A DNA stretch of 33,835 nucleotides from SM23-62 sp964575235 (GTDB lineage Bacteria > Bacteroidota > Bacteroidia > Bacteroidales > SM23-62). The notes below the pieces were generated by a model. That model saw only the letters and a program-made list of their open reading frames with translations, was not told the origin of the DNA and searched no databases. The DNA lies in contig CAZNQG010000028.1 of the NCBI GenBank assembly GCA_964575235.1, positions 1-33,835 on the forward strand. The letters run 5' to 3'. Each line of letters starts with the position of its first letter. The stretch's first letter is position 1. Positions 23,500 through 32,060 of this stretch are shown here, piece after piece. The position numbers and the translations under genes were made by a program.

Positions 23500-24300
23500 A
23501 TGGGTAAAGTAATTGCACTAGCAAACCAGAAGGGGGGGGTTGGAAAAACGACAACCGCGATCAATCTGGCAGCCAGCCTGGCTGTGCTTGAGCAGAAGGT
23601 GCTGATCGTGGATGCGGATCCACAGGCCAATGCGACCTCGGGTATCGGTTTCGATACCAAGAACATCAAAACAACCATTTACGAATGCCTGGTGGATGAG
23701 ATGACCCCTGCCAACATCATCCTGAATTCGGAAATCGAGGGACTGGATATCCTTCCTTCCAGCATAGACCTGGTTGGTGCGGAGATTGAAATGCTGAACC
23801 TTCCCAAACGTGAAAAGGTGCTTCGCAGGGTAATCGACCAGGTCAAGGATGGATATGATTTCGTATTGATCGACTGTTCGCCCTCCCTTGGCCTGATCAC
23901 GGTGAACGCGCTTACGGCGGCCGATTCCGTAATAATACCCGTGCAGTGCGAGTATTTTGCCCTCGAGGGACTGGGAAAACTCCTGAACACGATAAAAATC
24001 ATACAGAACCGGCTGAATCCGGATCTTGAAATCGAGGGCTTCCTGCTGACCATGTATGATTCCAGGCTGCGTCTTTCGAACCAGGTGGTTGACGAGGTCA
24101 GGAAACATTTCCAGCAGATGGTCTTTGAGACCATCGTGCAGCGGAATATTAAGCTGGGCGAAGCCCCGAGTTTCGGAAAGCCTGCCATATTGTACGATGC
24201 CGACAGCAAGGGCGCCGCAAACCATCTCAACCTGGCGAGGGAACTGATGCAGAAAAACGATAAGACTCTGATAAAGAGCGTCGAAAAAATAATCGAATAA
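23500..24300 (+). CDS. parA: ParA chromosome-partitioning ATPase
   Basis: 266 residues from the ATG at 23500 (MGKVIALANQKGGVGKTTTA). An in-frame ATG at 23440 would add 20 residues, but a promoter-like box lies inside that stretch and ParA/Soj proteins usually begin a few residues before the Walker A motif, so I use the later start. The deviant Walker A is KGGVGKTT (11-18), Walker B-like is FVLIDCSPSLGLITVNAL, and other ParA blocks are LIVDADPQANATSGIG and PVQCEYFALEGLGKLL. With ParB and parS it moves chromosome origins. parB follows 9 bases later. Confidence 0.96.
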   Translation: MGKVIALANQKGGVGKTTTAINLAASLAVLEQKVLIVDADPQANATSGIGFDTKNIKTTIYECLVDEMTPANIILNSEIEGLDILPSSIDLVGAEIEMLNLPKREKVLRRVIDQVKDGYDFVLIDCSPSLGLITVNALTAADSVIIPVQCEYFALEGLGKLLNTIKIIQNRLNPDLEIEGFLLTMYDSRLRLSNQVVDEVRKHFQQMVFETIVQRNIKLGEAPSFGKPAILYDADSKGAANHLNLARELMQKNDKTLIKSVEKIIE

Positions 24301-24309
24301 TACCGAAAT

Positions 24310-25188
24310 ATGGCACAAAAGAATGCTTTGGGAAGGGGACTGGGAGCACTCATCGATGACGCGGACCGGGAGAAGGTGGCTCAGGCGGCAGCCATCAAGG
24401 ATATCGACATTGACAACATAGAGATGAATCCCTACCAGCCCCGGAAAAATTTCGACGAGGAATCGCTGCGGGAGCTGGCGAGCTCCATCCGCGAAATCGG
24501 AATCATTCAGCCGATTACCGTCCGCAAGGTTAACGGAGGATCCTACCAGATCATCACGGGAGAACGGAGGTTAAAGGCAGCCGTTATGGCGGGACTGGAA
24601 ACCATTCCTGCTTATGTCCGGGTGGCGGAGGACCAGAATATGCTGGAGATGGCACTGGTGGAGAATATCCAGAGGGAAGACCTGGACTCCATCGAGGTAG
24701 CCATCAGTTACCAGCGGCTGATCGAGGAGGTGAACCTTACCCAGGAAAGCCTGAGCGAACGCGTGGGAAAGAAGCGTTCCACCATTGCGAATTACCTGCG
24801 GCTGCTTAAACTGCCTGCCGAAATCCAGCTCGGGATCCGGGACCGCCTGATCAGCATGGGTCATGCCCGGGCCCTGGTAAATGTGCCGGATCCCAATGTT
24901 CAGCTTGAGATCTACCAGAAAATTCTGAAGGACGACCTGTCCGTACGCAAAGTCGAAGAGCTGGTCCGCCGTACCATGAATGCCCGCGCGCCACGGCAAC
25001 CGGCGGAAAAAAAGGAGCAAAACGAACCGGAATACACGGAACTGAAGCAACAGCTTTCCGGTTTTTTCGGGACCGAGGTGGAATTCCGCAGGAACAATAA
25101 AGGCTCCGGGCGTATCGTTATACCCTTTGCATCGGACCAGGACCTGGAAAAGATCCTGTCCCTTCTGGATCGTATGAACGAAAAATAA
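24310..25188 (+). CDS. parB: ParB/Spo0J chromosome-partitioning protein
   Basis: 292 residues. The N-terminal peptide (MAQKNALGRGLGALI) matches the ParA-stimulating segment. The CTPase/parS-clamp domain has MNPYQPRKNFDEESLREL, IITGERRLKAAVMAGL (GERR at 84-87) and ALVENIQREDLDSIEVAISY. The helix-turn-helix is around SLSERVGKKRSTIANYLRLL and ISMGHARALV. The C-terminal dimer domain ends in LEKILSLLDRMNEK. It binds parS and loads SMC. A DUF5683 gene follows with a very short gap. Confidence 0.96.
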   Translation: MAQKNALGRGLGALIDDADREKVAQAAAIKDIDIDNIEMNPYQPRKNFDEESLRELASSIREIGIIQPITVRKVNGGSYQIITGERRLKAAVMAGLETIPAYVRVAEDQNMLEMALVENIQREDLDSIEVAISYQRLIEEVNLTQESLSERVGKKRSTIANYLRLLKLPAEIQLGIRDRLISMGHARALVNVPDPNVQLEIYQKILKDDLSVRKVEELVRRTMNARAPRQPAEKKEQNEPEYTELKQQLSGFFGTEVEFRRNNKGSGRIVIPFASDQDLEKILSLLDRMNEK

Positions 25189-25199
25189 CACAACCCCGA

Positions 25200-25808
25200 C
25201 TGCCCGTTTCCCGCAAAATAAGGATCGTCCCGGCCGTCTGTTTTGGCCTGCTTGCCCTATCCTGCCCGCGCCTGAAAGCCCAGGAGACGGCCTACAAGGT
25301 GGTCCAGGCCGACACCGTCGAAGTGGACAGCTTTCTGATGGACCATTCACCCCGCAAGGCGGCCATGTATTCTGCCGTATTTCCGGGCATGGGACAGGTC
25401 TATAACCGGAAGTACTGGAAACTGCCGCTGGTTTACGGGGGACTGGGGGGGTTTGGGTATGCGGCCATATGGAATACAAGGCAGTACAGGCATTATTTCG
25501 ACCTGTACAAATACATGACCGACAACAACCTGCAGGAATACGAGGGTAGGACGTTGCGTGAGGTGACATGGTACAAGGATTCGCACCTGCGCTACAAGAA
25601 CCTGATGATCATCCTGACCGTCGGCTTTTATGCCCTGCAGATCGTGGATGCCAGCGTGGACGCACACCTGTTCTATTACGACATCAGTGATGACATCTCC
25701 CTGAACCTGGACCCTGTCCTGCTGGATCCGTCCCCGTTCGGACCGGTAATCACCCGAATCGGTCGGGACCAGGCCACTTTCGGCCTCCGCTGTTGCCTAA
25801 ATTTCTAG
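25200..25808 (+). CDS. DUF5683 domain membrane protein
   Basis: About 202 residues if read from the CTG at 25200. No ATG exists in frame upstream of the conserved part. The only common alternative start, GTG at 25299, would delete a good signal peptide (VSRKIRIVPAVCFGLLALSC, then PRLKAQ) that the open frame encodes; so I infer a CTG or other rare start. The conserved part begins HSPRKAAMYSAVFPGMGQVY, continues NRKYWKLPLVYGGLGGFGYA, with a membrane segment near MIILTVGFYALQIVDASVDA and LFYYDISDDI. DUF5683 is regularly found between parB and a LysM transglycosylase in Bacteroidota; its function is not known. It lies 11 bases after the parB stop. Confidence 0.82.
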   Translation: MPVSRKIRIVPAVCFGLLALSCPRLKAQETAYKVVQADTVEVDSFLMDHSPRKAAMYSAVFPGMGQVYNRKYWKLPLVYGGLGGFGYAAIWNTRQYRHYFDLYKYMTDNNLQEYEGRTLREVTWYKDSHLRYKNLMIILTVGFYALQIVDASVDAHLFYYDISDDISLNLDPVLLDPSPFGPVITRIGRDQATFGLRCCLNF

Positions 25809-25844
25809 AAATCCCTTATTTTGTGCCTTTATAAGAACCCCGAC

Positions 25845-27443
25845 ATGCAAAGAAAGCTTTTTCTGTTGCTGTTCCTGACTGGATTCGTTGCGTGCCTGAA
25901 GGCGGGGAACGGAGATGTAGATACGATCCCCATGGTCCCCCAGGAACTCAGTTATTCGGACAGCCTGGAAATCGGAAGCCTCTATCAGGCTTTCGAGAAC
26001 AACCTGGACAGCCTGCTCAACCTCTGGTATGTCGGCAACGCCATGGCGGAGGAGCCGGACTCGGTAAGCCTGGCGGAAACGGATTCGCTTGGACGGCAAT
26101 TCACAGACAGTGTATACATCGAGAGGCTCTCCCGGCTGCCCTCGGCAATGAACCTGACCTATAATGCCTATGTGCGGAACTACATCCATATGTATACCGG
26201 TAAGCGCCGCGAGCTGGTTGAGGTACTGCTGGGGCTGTCGGAGTATTATTTTCCCGTTTTCGAGGAAATATTCGATTATTACGGTATTCCCCTGGAGCTG
26301 AAGTACTGTTCGATCATCGAATCCGCGCTGAACCCCAGGGCCGTTTCCAGGGCGGGTGCTACCGGCATCTGGCAGTTCATGTACGGCACCGGCCGCATGT
26401 ACGGACTGACCATCAACAGCCTGGTGGACGAACGGCGGGATCCTGTGAAGTCGACCGATGCCGCAGCCCGGTTCATGAAGGATCTTTACGGTATTTACGG
26501 GGACTGGCTGCTGGTGGTTGCGGCATACAACTGCGGACCGGGCAATGTGAACCGGGCCATCCGGCGGTCGGGGGGAAGGAGGGATTTCTGGGAGATCTAT
26601 TTTTTCCTGCCACGGGAGACCAGGGGTCATGTGCCTGCCTTCATCGCGGCAACCTATACGATGAACTATTACCGGGAGCACGGACTTTGCCCGAAATCTT
26701 TCGAACTCCCAATCCCGGTCGATACCATCATGGTCAGGGACGACCTGCACCTTGACCAGGTGTCCCACGTGCTGGGCATCCCGAAGAAAATGCTGAGGGA
26801 TATCAATCCCCAGTACAAATGGGATATCGTTCCGGGAAAGGAAAAGCCTTACGCACTTAGGATTCCAGCGGAATATTCCATGCAGTTTATCGAACTGGAG
26901 GATTCGATATTCGCCTGGAACGATTCGATCTATTTCAATCCGGCTGCCCGCACCAAATCCCCTTCCCACTATACCTCGAATTATGTGCCCGAACCTCCCT
27001 CGCCCAACATGGTAAGGCTTACCTATACCATTAAATCCGGCGACAACCTCGGTTACATCTCGGAATGGTACAACGTACGCATCTCGGACCTGAAATACTG
27101 GAACAACATCTATGGAACCACGATCCGCTCCGGCAGGAAACTGATCGTTTTCGTACCCAAAAGCAAGGCAGACCATTACCGCAGGATCGATTCGATGAGC
27201 TTTGCCGAAAAACAGCGCAGCATAGGCAAGGAAGTAGCGGAATCGACATCTCCTCCCGGCGGGGAATTGCCGGGAAGCGACGAAGACTATGTCCTTTACG
27301 AGATCAAGTCGGGCGATACCCTGTGGGACATTGCGAAAAAATTTGAGGGGGTGACCGACAGTGACCTGATCCGGCTGAACGGGCTCGAGGATGGGAACAA
27401 AATTAAACCGGGCATGGTGATCCGGATCAAGCCCAAAGAATAA
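25845..27443 (+). CDS. LysM-containing lytic murein transglycosylase (MltD-like)
   Basis: 532 residues from the ATG at 25845; a TTG at 25821 would add 8 unneeded residues before the signal peptide (MQRKLFLLLFLTGFVACLKA). The SLT domain (~145-280) has the catalytic Glu159 in CSIIESALNPRAVSRAGATG, then IWQFMYGTGRMYGL and AAYNCGPGNVNRAIRRSGG. Two LysM domains bind peptidoglycan: residues 393-438 (YTIKSGDNLGYISEWYNV) and 484-528 (YEIKSGDTLWDIAKKF). It cuts the glycan strand with formation of 1,6-anhydroMurNAc in the periplasm. It follows DUF5683 by about 36 bases and is followed 5 bases later by an SGNH gene. Confidence 0.95.
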   Translation: MQRKLFLLLFLTGFVACLKAGNGDVDTIPMVPQELSYSDSLEIGSLYQAFENNLDSLLNLWYVGNAMAEEPDSVSLAETDSLGRQFTDSVYIERLSRLPSAMNLTYNAYVRNYIHMYTGKRRELVEVLLGLSEYYFPVFEEIFDYYGIPLELKYCSIIESALNPRAVSRAGATGIWQFMYGTGRMYGLTINSLVDERRDPVKSTDAAARFMKDLYGIYGDWLLVVAAYNCGPGNVNRAIRRSGGRRDFWEIYFFLPRETRGHVPAFIAATYTMNYYREHGLCPKSFELPIPVDTIMVRDDLHLDQVSHVLGIPKKMLRDINPQYKWDIVPGKEKPYALRIPAEYSMQFIELEDSIFAWNDSIYFNPAARTKSPSHYTSNYVPEPPSPNMVRLTYTIKSGDNLGYISEWYNVRISDLKYWNNIYGTTIRSGRKLIVFVPKSKADHYRRIDSMSFAEKQRSIGKEVAESTSPPGGELPGSDEDYVLYEIKSGDTLWDIAKKFEGVTDSDLIRLNGLEDGNKIKPGMVIRIKPKE

Positions 27444-27448
27444 TTATC

Positions 27449-28927
27449 GTGCGACCACCAAAAGTCCTGGCATTTGTTTTCGCGGTAATTGCCATCCTGT
27501 TTCTCATGACCGTCGTCTTCCCGGAAGATGGCATCCGGGTCAACGACAAGGTCACCCTGCATTTTCTCACCCTGGACGAGATCCTGGGGAGGGACAGCAC
27601 CCGGTATGCCGATATCACGGCGATCATCAGGGACAGCCGGGCCATCAGCGATTCGGCATACCTGGCCATGCTTGAATCGGACCCGGAAGAACCCATCCCT
27701 GCGGATACCATCCGGGCCAATGAGGACAGCCTGAAGCTGCGGGTTCACCGCATCGAATACCCGGGAGGGGACAGCACCCTGCTGTATCCATTTTTCCGCA
27801 GGATGCGCAAACTGACGCAGACCGGAGGCAGCCTGAGGATCATGCACTACGGCGACTCCCAGATTGAGGGAGACCGCATGACCTCCTTTATACGGTATAA
27901 GCTGCAGAGCCAGTTTGGAGGAATGGGCATCGGGATCCAGTCCCCGGTGCAGCTTTACGGCTACCAGCTCTCCCTTCTCCATACTGCCTCCGATAACTGG
28001 CGGCGCTACACCGCGTTCGGGAATGTGGACAGCACCCTGGGGCACAACCGCTATGGCGCGCTCGGCTGTTTCGCCCGTTTCACACCTTACCCCGACAGCA
28101 TGAATGCCGGACCCGACACCCTGGTCTCCGAAGCCTGGATCAACCTGGAGCAGTCGCGGCGGACCTACCGGCGGACGAGGATGTTCCAGGAATGCAAGCT
28201 GTTTTACGGAAATGCAAGCCAGCCTGTCTATTTCGAAATCTACGCAGACGACGAGCTCTATGATGCGGATTTCCTGGAGGCCTCCGAAGGATTGCGGATC
28301 AAATCCTGGACCTTCGGGGAAACACCGGAACGGCTCAAACTTGAGTTCAAATCAACCTGCAGCCCTGACTTTTACGGGATCGCCCTGGACGGCGAACGGG
28401 GCCTCAGCGTGGACAACGTACCGATGCGGGGAAGCGCGGGACTGATCTTCAGCAAGATGGACGGCGAATTGCTGAGACAGATGTACGACAGCCTGAACGT
28501 GAAACTGTTGATCCTGCAGTTCGGCGGCAATGTGGTGCCCTATATCTCCGAGAATTACACCTATTATGAGAAGTGGTTCTACCGCGAACTGTCAAGGCTA
28601 AAATCCATCGTGCCGGAGATTTCCATCATCGTCATCGGAGTTGCCGATATGTCGGTGAAAGAAAAGGACCGGTTTGTGACCTATCCGAATCTTGAAAACA
28701 TAAGGGATGCACTTAAAAGCGCGGCATTCAGGGCGGATTGTGCATTCTGGGACATGTATGCTGCCATGGGGGGTCGGAATTCCATGCCCAGCTGGGTATA
28801 TGCACAGCCAGCCCTGGCCAGCTCCGATTTCGTTCATTTCAATGAACGCGGGGCCAGGGTTCTTGCCGAGATGTTTTACAATGCATTCATGCACGATTAC
28901 AACACCTATGTCCTTTCGCTCCATTAG
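27449..28927 (+). CDS. SGNH/GDSL-type esterase or acyltransferase, membrane-anchored, copy 1
   Basis: 492 residues with a GTG start. A hydrophobic N-terminal segment (VLAFVFAVIAILFLMTVVF) with no clear cleavage site suggests a membrane anchor with the catalytic part in the periplasm. A ~100-residue spacer precedes the SGNH fold: block I LRIMHYGDSQIEGDR (Ser137), a middle FGGN in place of block III GxND, and block V SSDFVHFNERG (Asp460, His463). An inserted beta-sandwich region (~190-320) separates block I from the later blocks. The overlap with SGNH copy 2 and then an MBOAT gene supports a role in O-acetylation (or de-acetylation) of a glycan. Confidence 0.85.
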   Translation: MRPPKVLAFVFAVIAILFLMTVVFPEDGIRVNDKVTLHFLTLDEILGRDSTRYADITAIIRDSRAISDSAYLAMLESDPEEPIPADTIRANEDSLKLRVHRIEYPGGDSTLLYPFFRRMRKLTQTGGSLRIMHYGDSQIEGDRMTSFIRYKLQSQFGGMGIGIQSPVQLYGYQLSLLHTASDNWRRYTAFGNVDSTLGHNRYGALGCFARFTPYPDSMNAGPDTLVSEAWINLEQSRRTYRRTRMFQECKLFYGNASQPVYFEIYADDELYDADFLEASEGLRIKSWTFGETPERLKLEFKSTCSPDFYGIALDGERGLSVDNVPMRGSAGLIFSKMDGELLRQMYDSLNVKLLILQFGGNVVPYISENYTYYEKWFYRELSRLKSIVPEISIIVIGVADMSVKEKDRFVTYPNLENIRDALKSAAFRADCAFWDMYAAMGGRNSMPSWVYAQPALASSDFVHFNERGARVLAEMFYNAFMHDYNTYVLSLH

Positions 28928-30176
28928 ATTCCTGCTGGCTTTTACGATGGGAGGGATGTGGTCAGCCTCCCTGCTGTCCCAGGCACCGGGCTATCCATTC
29001 CTGCCACAGGATTACGATTTCATCCGCTACGATTCAAACCGCTATGTTTTTCCCGGGGACAGTTCTGCATGGATTGAATTTATGGCCGGATTCAGCCGCC
29101 TGGTGAATTTCGGTGAGGGACAGCTATGCATCGTTCATATCGGGGGTTCCCATATCCAGGCCGATATATACCCGGACCGGATACGAGGCAGGCTGCAGAC
29201 CTTTCAACCCGGCAGCAATGCCGGCAGGGGGATGATATTCCCGTATTCCGTGGCCCGGACGAACAATCCCTCGAATTACCGGGTTGAATACAGCGGGCGC
29301 TGGACCACCTGCAGGAACACCCGCAATGAGGAAGGCTGTGTATTGGGACTGACCGGCATTTCGGTAAGTACACGAGACACTTCCGCCGTCATACGGATCG
29401 GATTTCCGGAAACGAACGGGATCTCCTACGATTTCAACCGGGTAAGGGTATTCTTCCTCGATGACAGCCTTTCGTACGCATGCCGGATCCATGCCGGTCC
29501 CAGGATTATAAGCGTGGACCGGGAAGGGGAAGGAATCCTCACATGGAGGCTGGAAGGATATTCAGACAGCCTGGAACTGGGACTGGAAAAGACAGGCAAC
29601 CACCAGCAAAGGTTCACCCTCTTCGGGATCAGCCTGGAAACCGACGATCCCGGGCTGATTTACCATTCCATCGGGGTGAACGGGGCCAAGATCCCTTCCT
29701 TCCTGGGCTGTAAACTGCTGCCCGGACAGCTTGCGGCCCTGTCCCCCGACCTGGTGATCCTTTCCCTCGGCACCAATGATGCAAACACGCGCTATTTCAG
29801 TCCCCAAACCTACAAAAGCAACTACGATTCACTGATCCGGGAAATCCTTACCGCCGTCCCGGGCACCGCCATTCTGCTGACCGTTCCGAACGATAGTTAT
29901 CTTTACAGGAGGTATGTCAACCGGAACACTGCCCTGGAAAGGGATATGATCATGCAACTGGCCCGGGAGCACGGATGCGGGGTTTGGGATTTTTATACGG
30001 TTATGGGGGGATTGAATTCGATCCCGGCCTGGCAGCACTTCGGATTAGCGAAAAGGGACGGGATCCATTTTACCAGGAAAGGTTACCTGCTGAGAGGCGA
30101 CCTGTTTTTCGACGCCTTTCTAAGGTCTTATGATGCCTATATGGATCGTCTGAACCAAACCGGGAGCCTGCATTGA
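28908..30176 (+). CDS. SGNH/GDSL-type protein, copy 2, with GGS in place of GDS
   Basis: 422 residues from the ATG at 28908; a longer frame to 28707 reads over copy 1 in another frame and is rejected. Signal peptide MSFRSIRFLLAFTMGGMWSA, cleaved near LLSQA. Block I reads IVHIGGSHIQAD (Ser81), keeping Ser but with Gly where GDS has Asp. Block III is VILSLGTNDANTRYF and block V DGIHFTRKGYLL (Asp-x-x-His). It has the same organisation as copy 1, so the two are probably paralogues. It overlaps copy 1 by 20 bases and the MBOAT gene by 4. Confidence 0.85.
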   Translation: MSFRSIRFLLAFTMGGMWSASLLSQAPGYPFLPQDYDFIRYDSNRYVFPGDSSAWIEFMAGFSRLVNFGEGQLCIVHIGGSHIQADIYPDRIRGRLQTFQPGSNAGRGMIFPYSVARTNNPSNYRVEYSGRWTTCRNTRNEEGCVLGLTGISVSTRDTSAVIRIGFPETNGISYDFNRVRVFFLDDSLSYACRIHAGPRIISVDREGEGILTWRLEGYSDSLELGLEKTGNHQQRFTLFGISLETDDPGLIYHSIGVNGAKIPSFLGCKLLPGQLAALSPDLVILSLGTNDANTRYFSPQTYKSNYDSLIREILTAVPGTAILLTVPNDSYLYRRYVNRNTALERDMIMQLAREHGCGVWDFYTVMGGLNSIPAWQHFGLAKRDGIHFTRKGYLLRGDLFFDAFLRSYDAYMDRLNQTGSLH

Positions 30177-31687
30177 ATTACCTGAGAGATATATTCGTCT
30201 ATAACCAGGATGCTCCCCTGTTGTTCACCAGGGCCTATTTCTGGGGATTCCTGCTGCTTGTCCTTGCTGTATATTCCATCCTGTATAAAAGGAAGGGGCT
30301 GAGGAATTCCTACCTGTTCCTGGTCAGCCTTTTCTTCTATTACAAGACCAGCGGATTTTTTTTCCTGCTGCTGATCTTCTCGACCGTTTCGGATTACCTG
30401 ATCGGTCTTGCTATCCATAACTTCCGCCGGAAACCATGGAAGAAGGTTATGGTGGCCCTCAGCGTGACCATCAACCTGGGGGTGCTTTCCTATTTCAAGT
30501 ATGCGTATTTTTTCACGGACACCTTCAACCGGGTCTTCCATACCGACCTGGAGGTCGTTAACTACCTGGCCCTCTGGGCCAACCAGGTCAGCGGGTCCCA
30601 CTTCGATGCCTCCGTCATCTTCCTGCCCGTGGGCATATCCTTCTTCACCTTCCAGACCATCAGTTATGCCGTGGATGTATACCGGGGGAAATGCCAGCCG
30701 GTCAGGAACATCGTAGATTTCGGTTTCTACGTTTCCTTCTTTCCCCAGCTCGTGGCCGGGCCCATCGTCCGTGCTTCCGAGTTCGTTCCGCAGCTTTACG
30801 CCAAATATTCACTTACCCGGGAGGAGTTCGGCTTCGCGCTCTGGATGATCATGAAGGGGCTGTTCAAGAAAATGGTTCTGGGAGATTACCTGGCGGTGAA
30901 TTTCATCGACCGGGTCTTTGACACTCCGACCCTGTACACGGGCTTTGAGAATCTGATGGCTCTTTACGGGTACTCCCTGCAGGTGTACTGCGATTTCTCC
31001 GGGTATACCGATATTGCCATCGGGGTTGCCCTGCTGATGGGATTCCGGCTGCCCAGGAACTTCAACTCCCCCTACAAGGCGGAGAATGTGGGGGATTTCT
31101 GGAGGCGCTGGCACATGTCCCTTTCCTCCTGGCTGAAGGATTACCTGTACATTCCCCTCGGGGGGAACCGCAAGGGCAGGCTCCGGACGAACATCAACCT
31201 GATGATCACCATGCTGCTCGGGGGATTGTGGCACGGGGCGGACATGAAGTTCATCGTCTGGGGGGGACTGAACGGGATCGGGCTGATCGTCTACAAATTC
31301 TGGAAGAAGATCAGTCCCTGGGAAAACCGCAAAAACATCTTCGTTCACGCATGGAAGATATTTCTGACATTTAATTTCATAACTTTTACCCGGATCTGGT
31401 TCCGGGCCGATGACATGGACCGGGTGAGAGCCATGCTGTTCCAGCTCAGGCACAGCATGGACCTGGGGGTGATCCCCCGGGTACTGGCTTCGTACAAGCT
31501 GGTGTTCGGGATCATGCTTTTCGGGTATATCCTGCACTGGTGGCCGTCCAGGTGGAAGGACCGGTATATGGACTGGTTCATCCGGATGCCGCACTGGCTG
31601 AAGGTGATCCTGATCGTGGCCCTGGTATTCCTGATCTACCAGTCCCAGACCACCGACCTGCAGCCCTTTATCTATTTTCAGTTTTAA
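30173..31687 (+). CDS. MBOAT family membrane O-acyltransferase
   Basis: 504 residues with a TTG start that overlaps the previous stop (TTGA). About ten membrane helices. Family blocks: ILYKRKGLRNSYLFLVSLFF, VGISFFTFQTISYAVDVYRG, GYSLQVYCDFSGYTDIAIGV, DFWRRWHMSLSSWLKDYLYI followed by PLGGN, and LLGGLWHGADMKFIVWGGLN with the catalytic-type His354. MBOAT proteins of the AlgI/DltB/PatA type move acyl groups across the membrane for transfer to a periplasmic glycan or teichoic acid. Two SGNH proteins just upstream would be the periplasmic partners. The end (LQPFIYFQF) is typical and the gene looks complete. Confidence 0.93.
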   Translation: MNYLRDIFVYNQDAPLLFTRAYFWGFLLLVLAVYSILYKRKGLRNSYLFLVSLFFYYKTSGFFFLLLIFSTVSDYLIGLAIHNFRRKPWKKVMVALSVTINLGVLSYFKYAYFFTDTFNRVFHTDLEVVNYLALWANQVSGSHFDASVIFLPVGISFFTFQTISYAVDVYRGKCQPVRNIVDFGFYVSFFPQLVAGPIVRASEFVPQLYAKYSLTREEFGFALWMIMKGLFKKMVLGDYLAVNFIDRVFDTPTLYTGFENLMALYGYSLQVYCDFSGYTDIAIGVALLMGFRLPRNFNSPYKAENVGDFWRRWHMSLSSWLKDYLYIPLGGNRKGRLRTNINLMITMLLGGLWHGADMKFIVWGGLNGIGLIVYKFWKKISPWENRKNIFVHAWKIFLTFNFITFTRIWFRADDMDRVRAMLFQLRHSMDLGVIPRVLASYKLVFGIMLFGYILHWWPSRWKDRYMDWFIRMPHWLKVILIVALVFLIYQSQTTDLQPFIYFQF

Positions 31688-32058
31688 ACTGCCGGCGATT
31701 CTGCTGTCGTCCAGCGCCTTCAGGGTCCCGGTGCTGCGCACGATCAGCCTGGACCGCGGCTCCATCATAAGCTCACCGTCCTCCTTCAGCAACAGGGTGC
31801 TGAGGTTGTCTATGGTAAGGCTGGATCCTTTTTCAAGCACCAGCTTCGAACCCGGTTCCAGGATCAGGATGCTTGGATCCGTGAATACAATCTCTTCCCG
31901 GTATATGAGCCCGTCTTTTTCCTTTGGGTCGCAGGCTCCGAAAACCAGGTGATTGTACCCTGTAAACGGGTTCCGGCTTTCCTGGGCTGGCAGGGCCGGG
32001 AGGATGCCCATGATCCACAGCAGCAAGCAAGCTGTTTTTTTGCGGGAACTTTTCCCAT
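31685..32058 (-). pseudogene. Frameshifted secreted beta-helix-like protein, 3' end lost
   Basis: The ATG at 32058 has an ideal ribosome site (AAGGAG, 5 bases away) and lies 2 bases after the methyltransferase stop. The first codons give MGKVPAKK, but a signal peptide (KTACLLLWIMGILPALPA) continues only in the next frame. The switch is at a run of seven A (32035-32041 on the plus strand, T7); one extra A would join them perfectly. The mature part has short repeating beta strands (SILILEPGSKLVLEKGSSLT, IDNLSTLLLKEDGELMMEPR, SRLIVRSTGTLKALDDSRIA) like a right-handed beta helix. The frame then runs without stop into the antisense of the MBOAT gene, so the original 3' end seems lost. It may be a sequencing error, slippage, or a decayed gene. 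Confidence 0.6.
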
Positions 32059-32060
32059 TT

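Noticed and set aside
25797..27176. 459-codon minus-strand open frame
   Set aside because: It is antisense to the LysM transglycosylase, whose domains and active site are clear.
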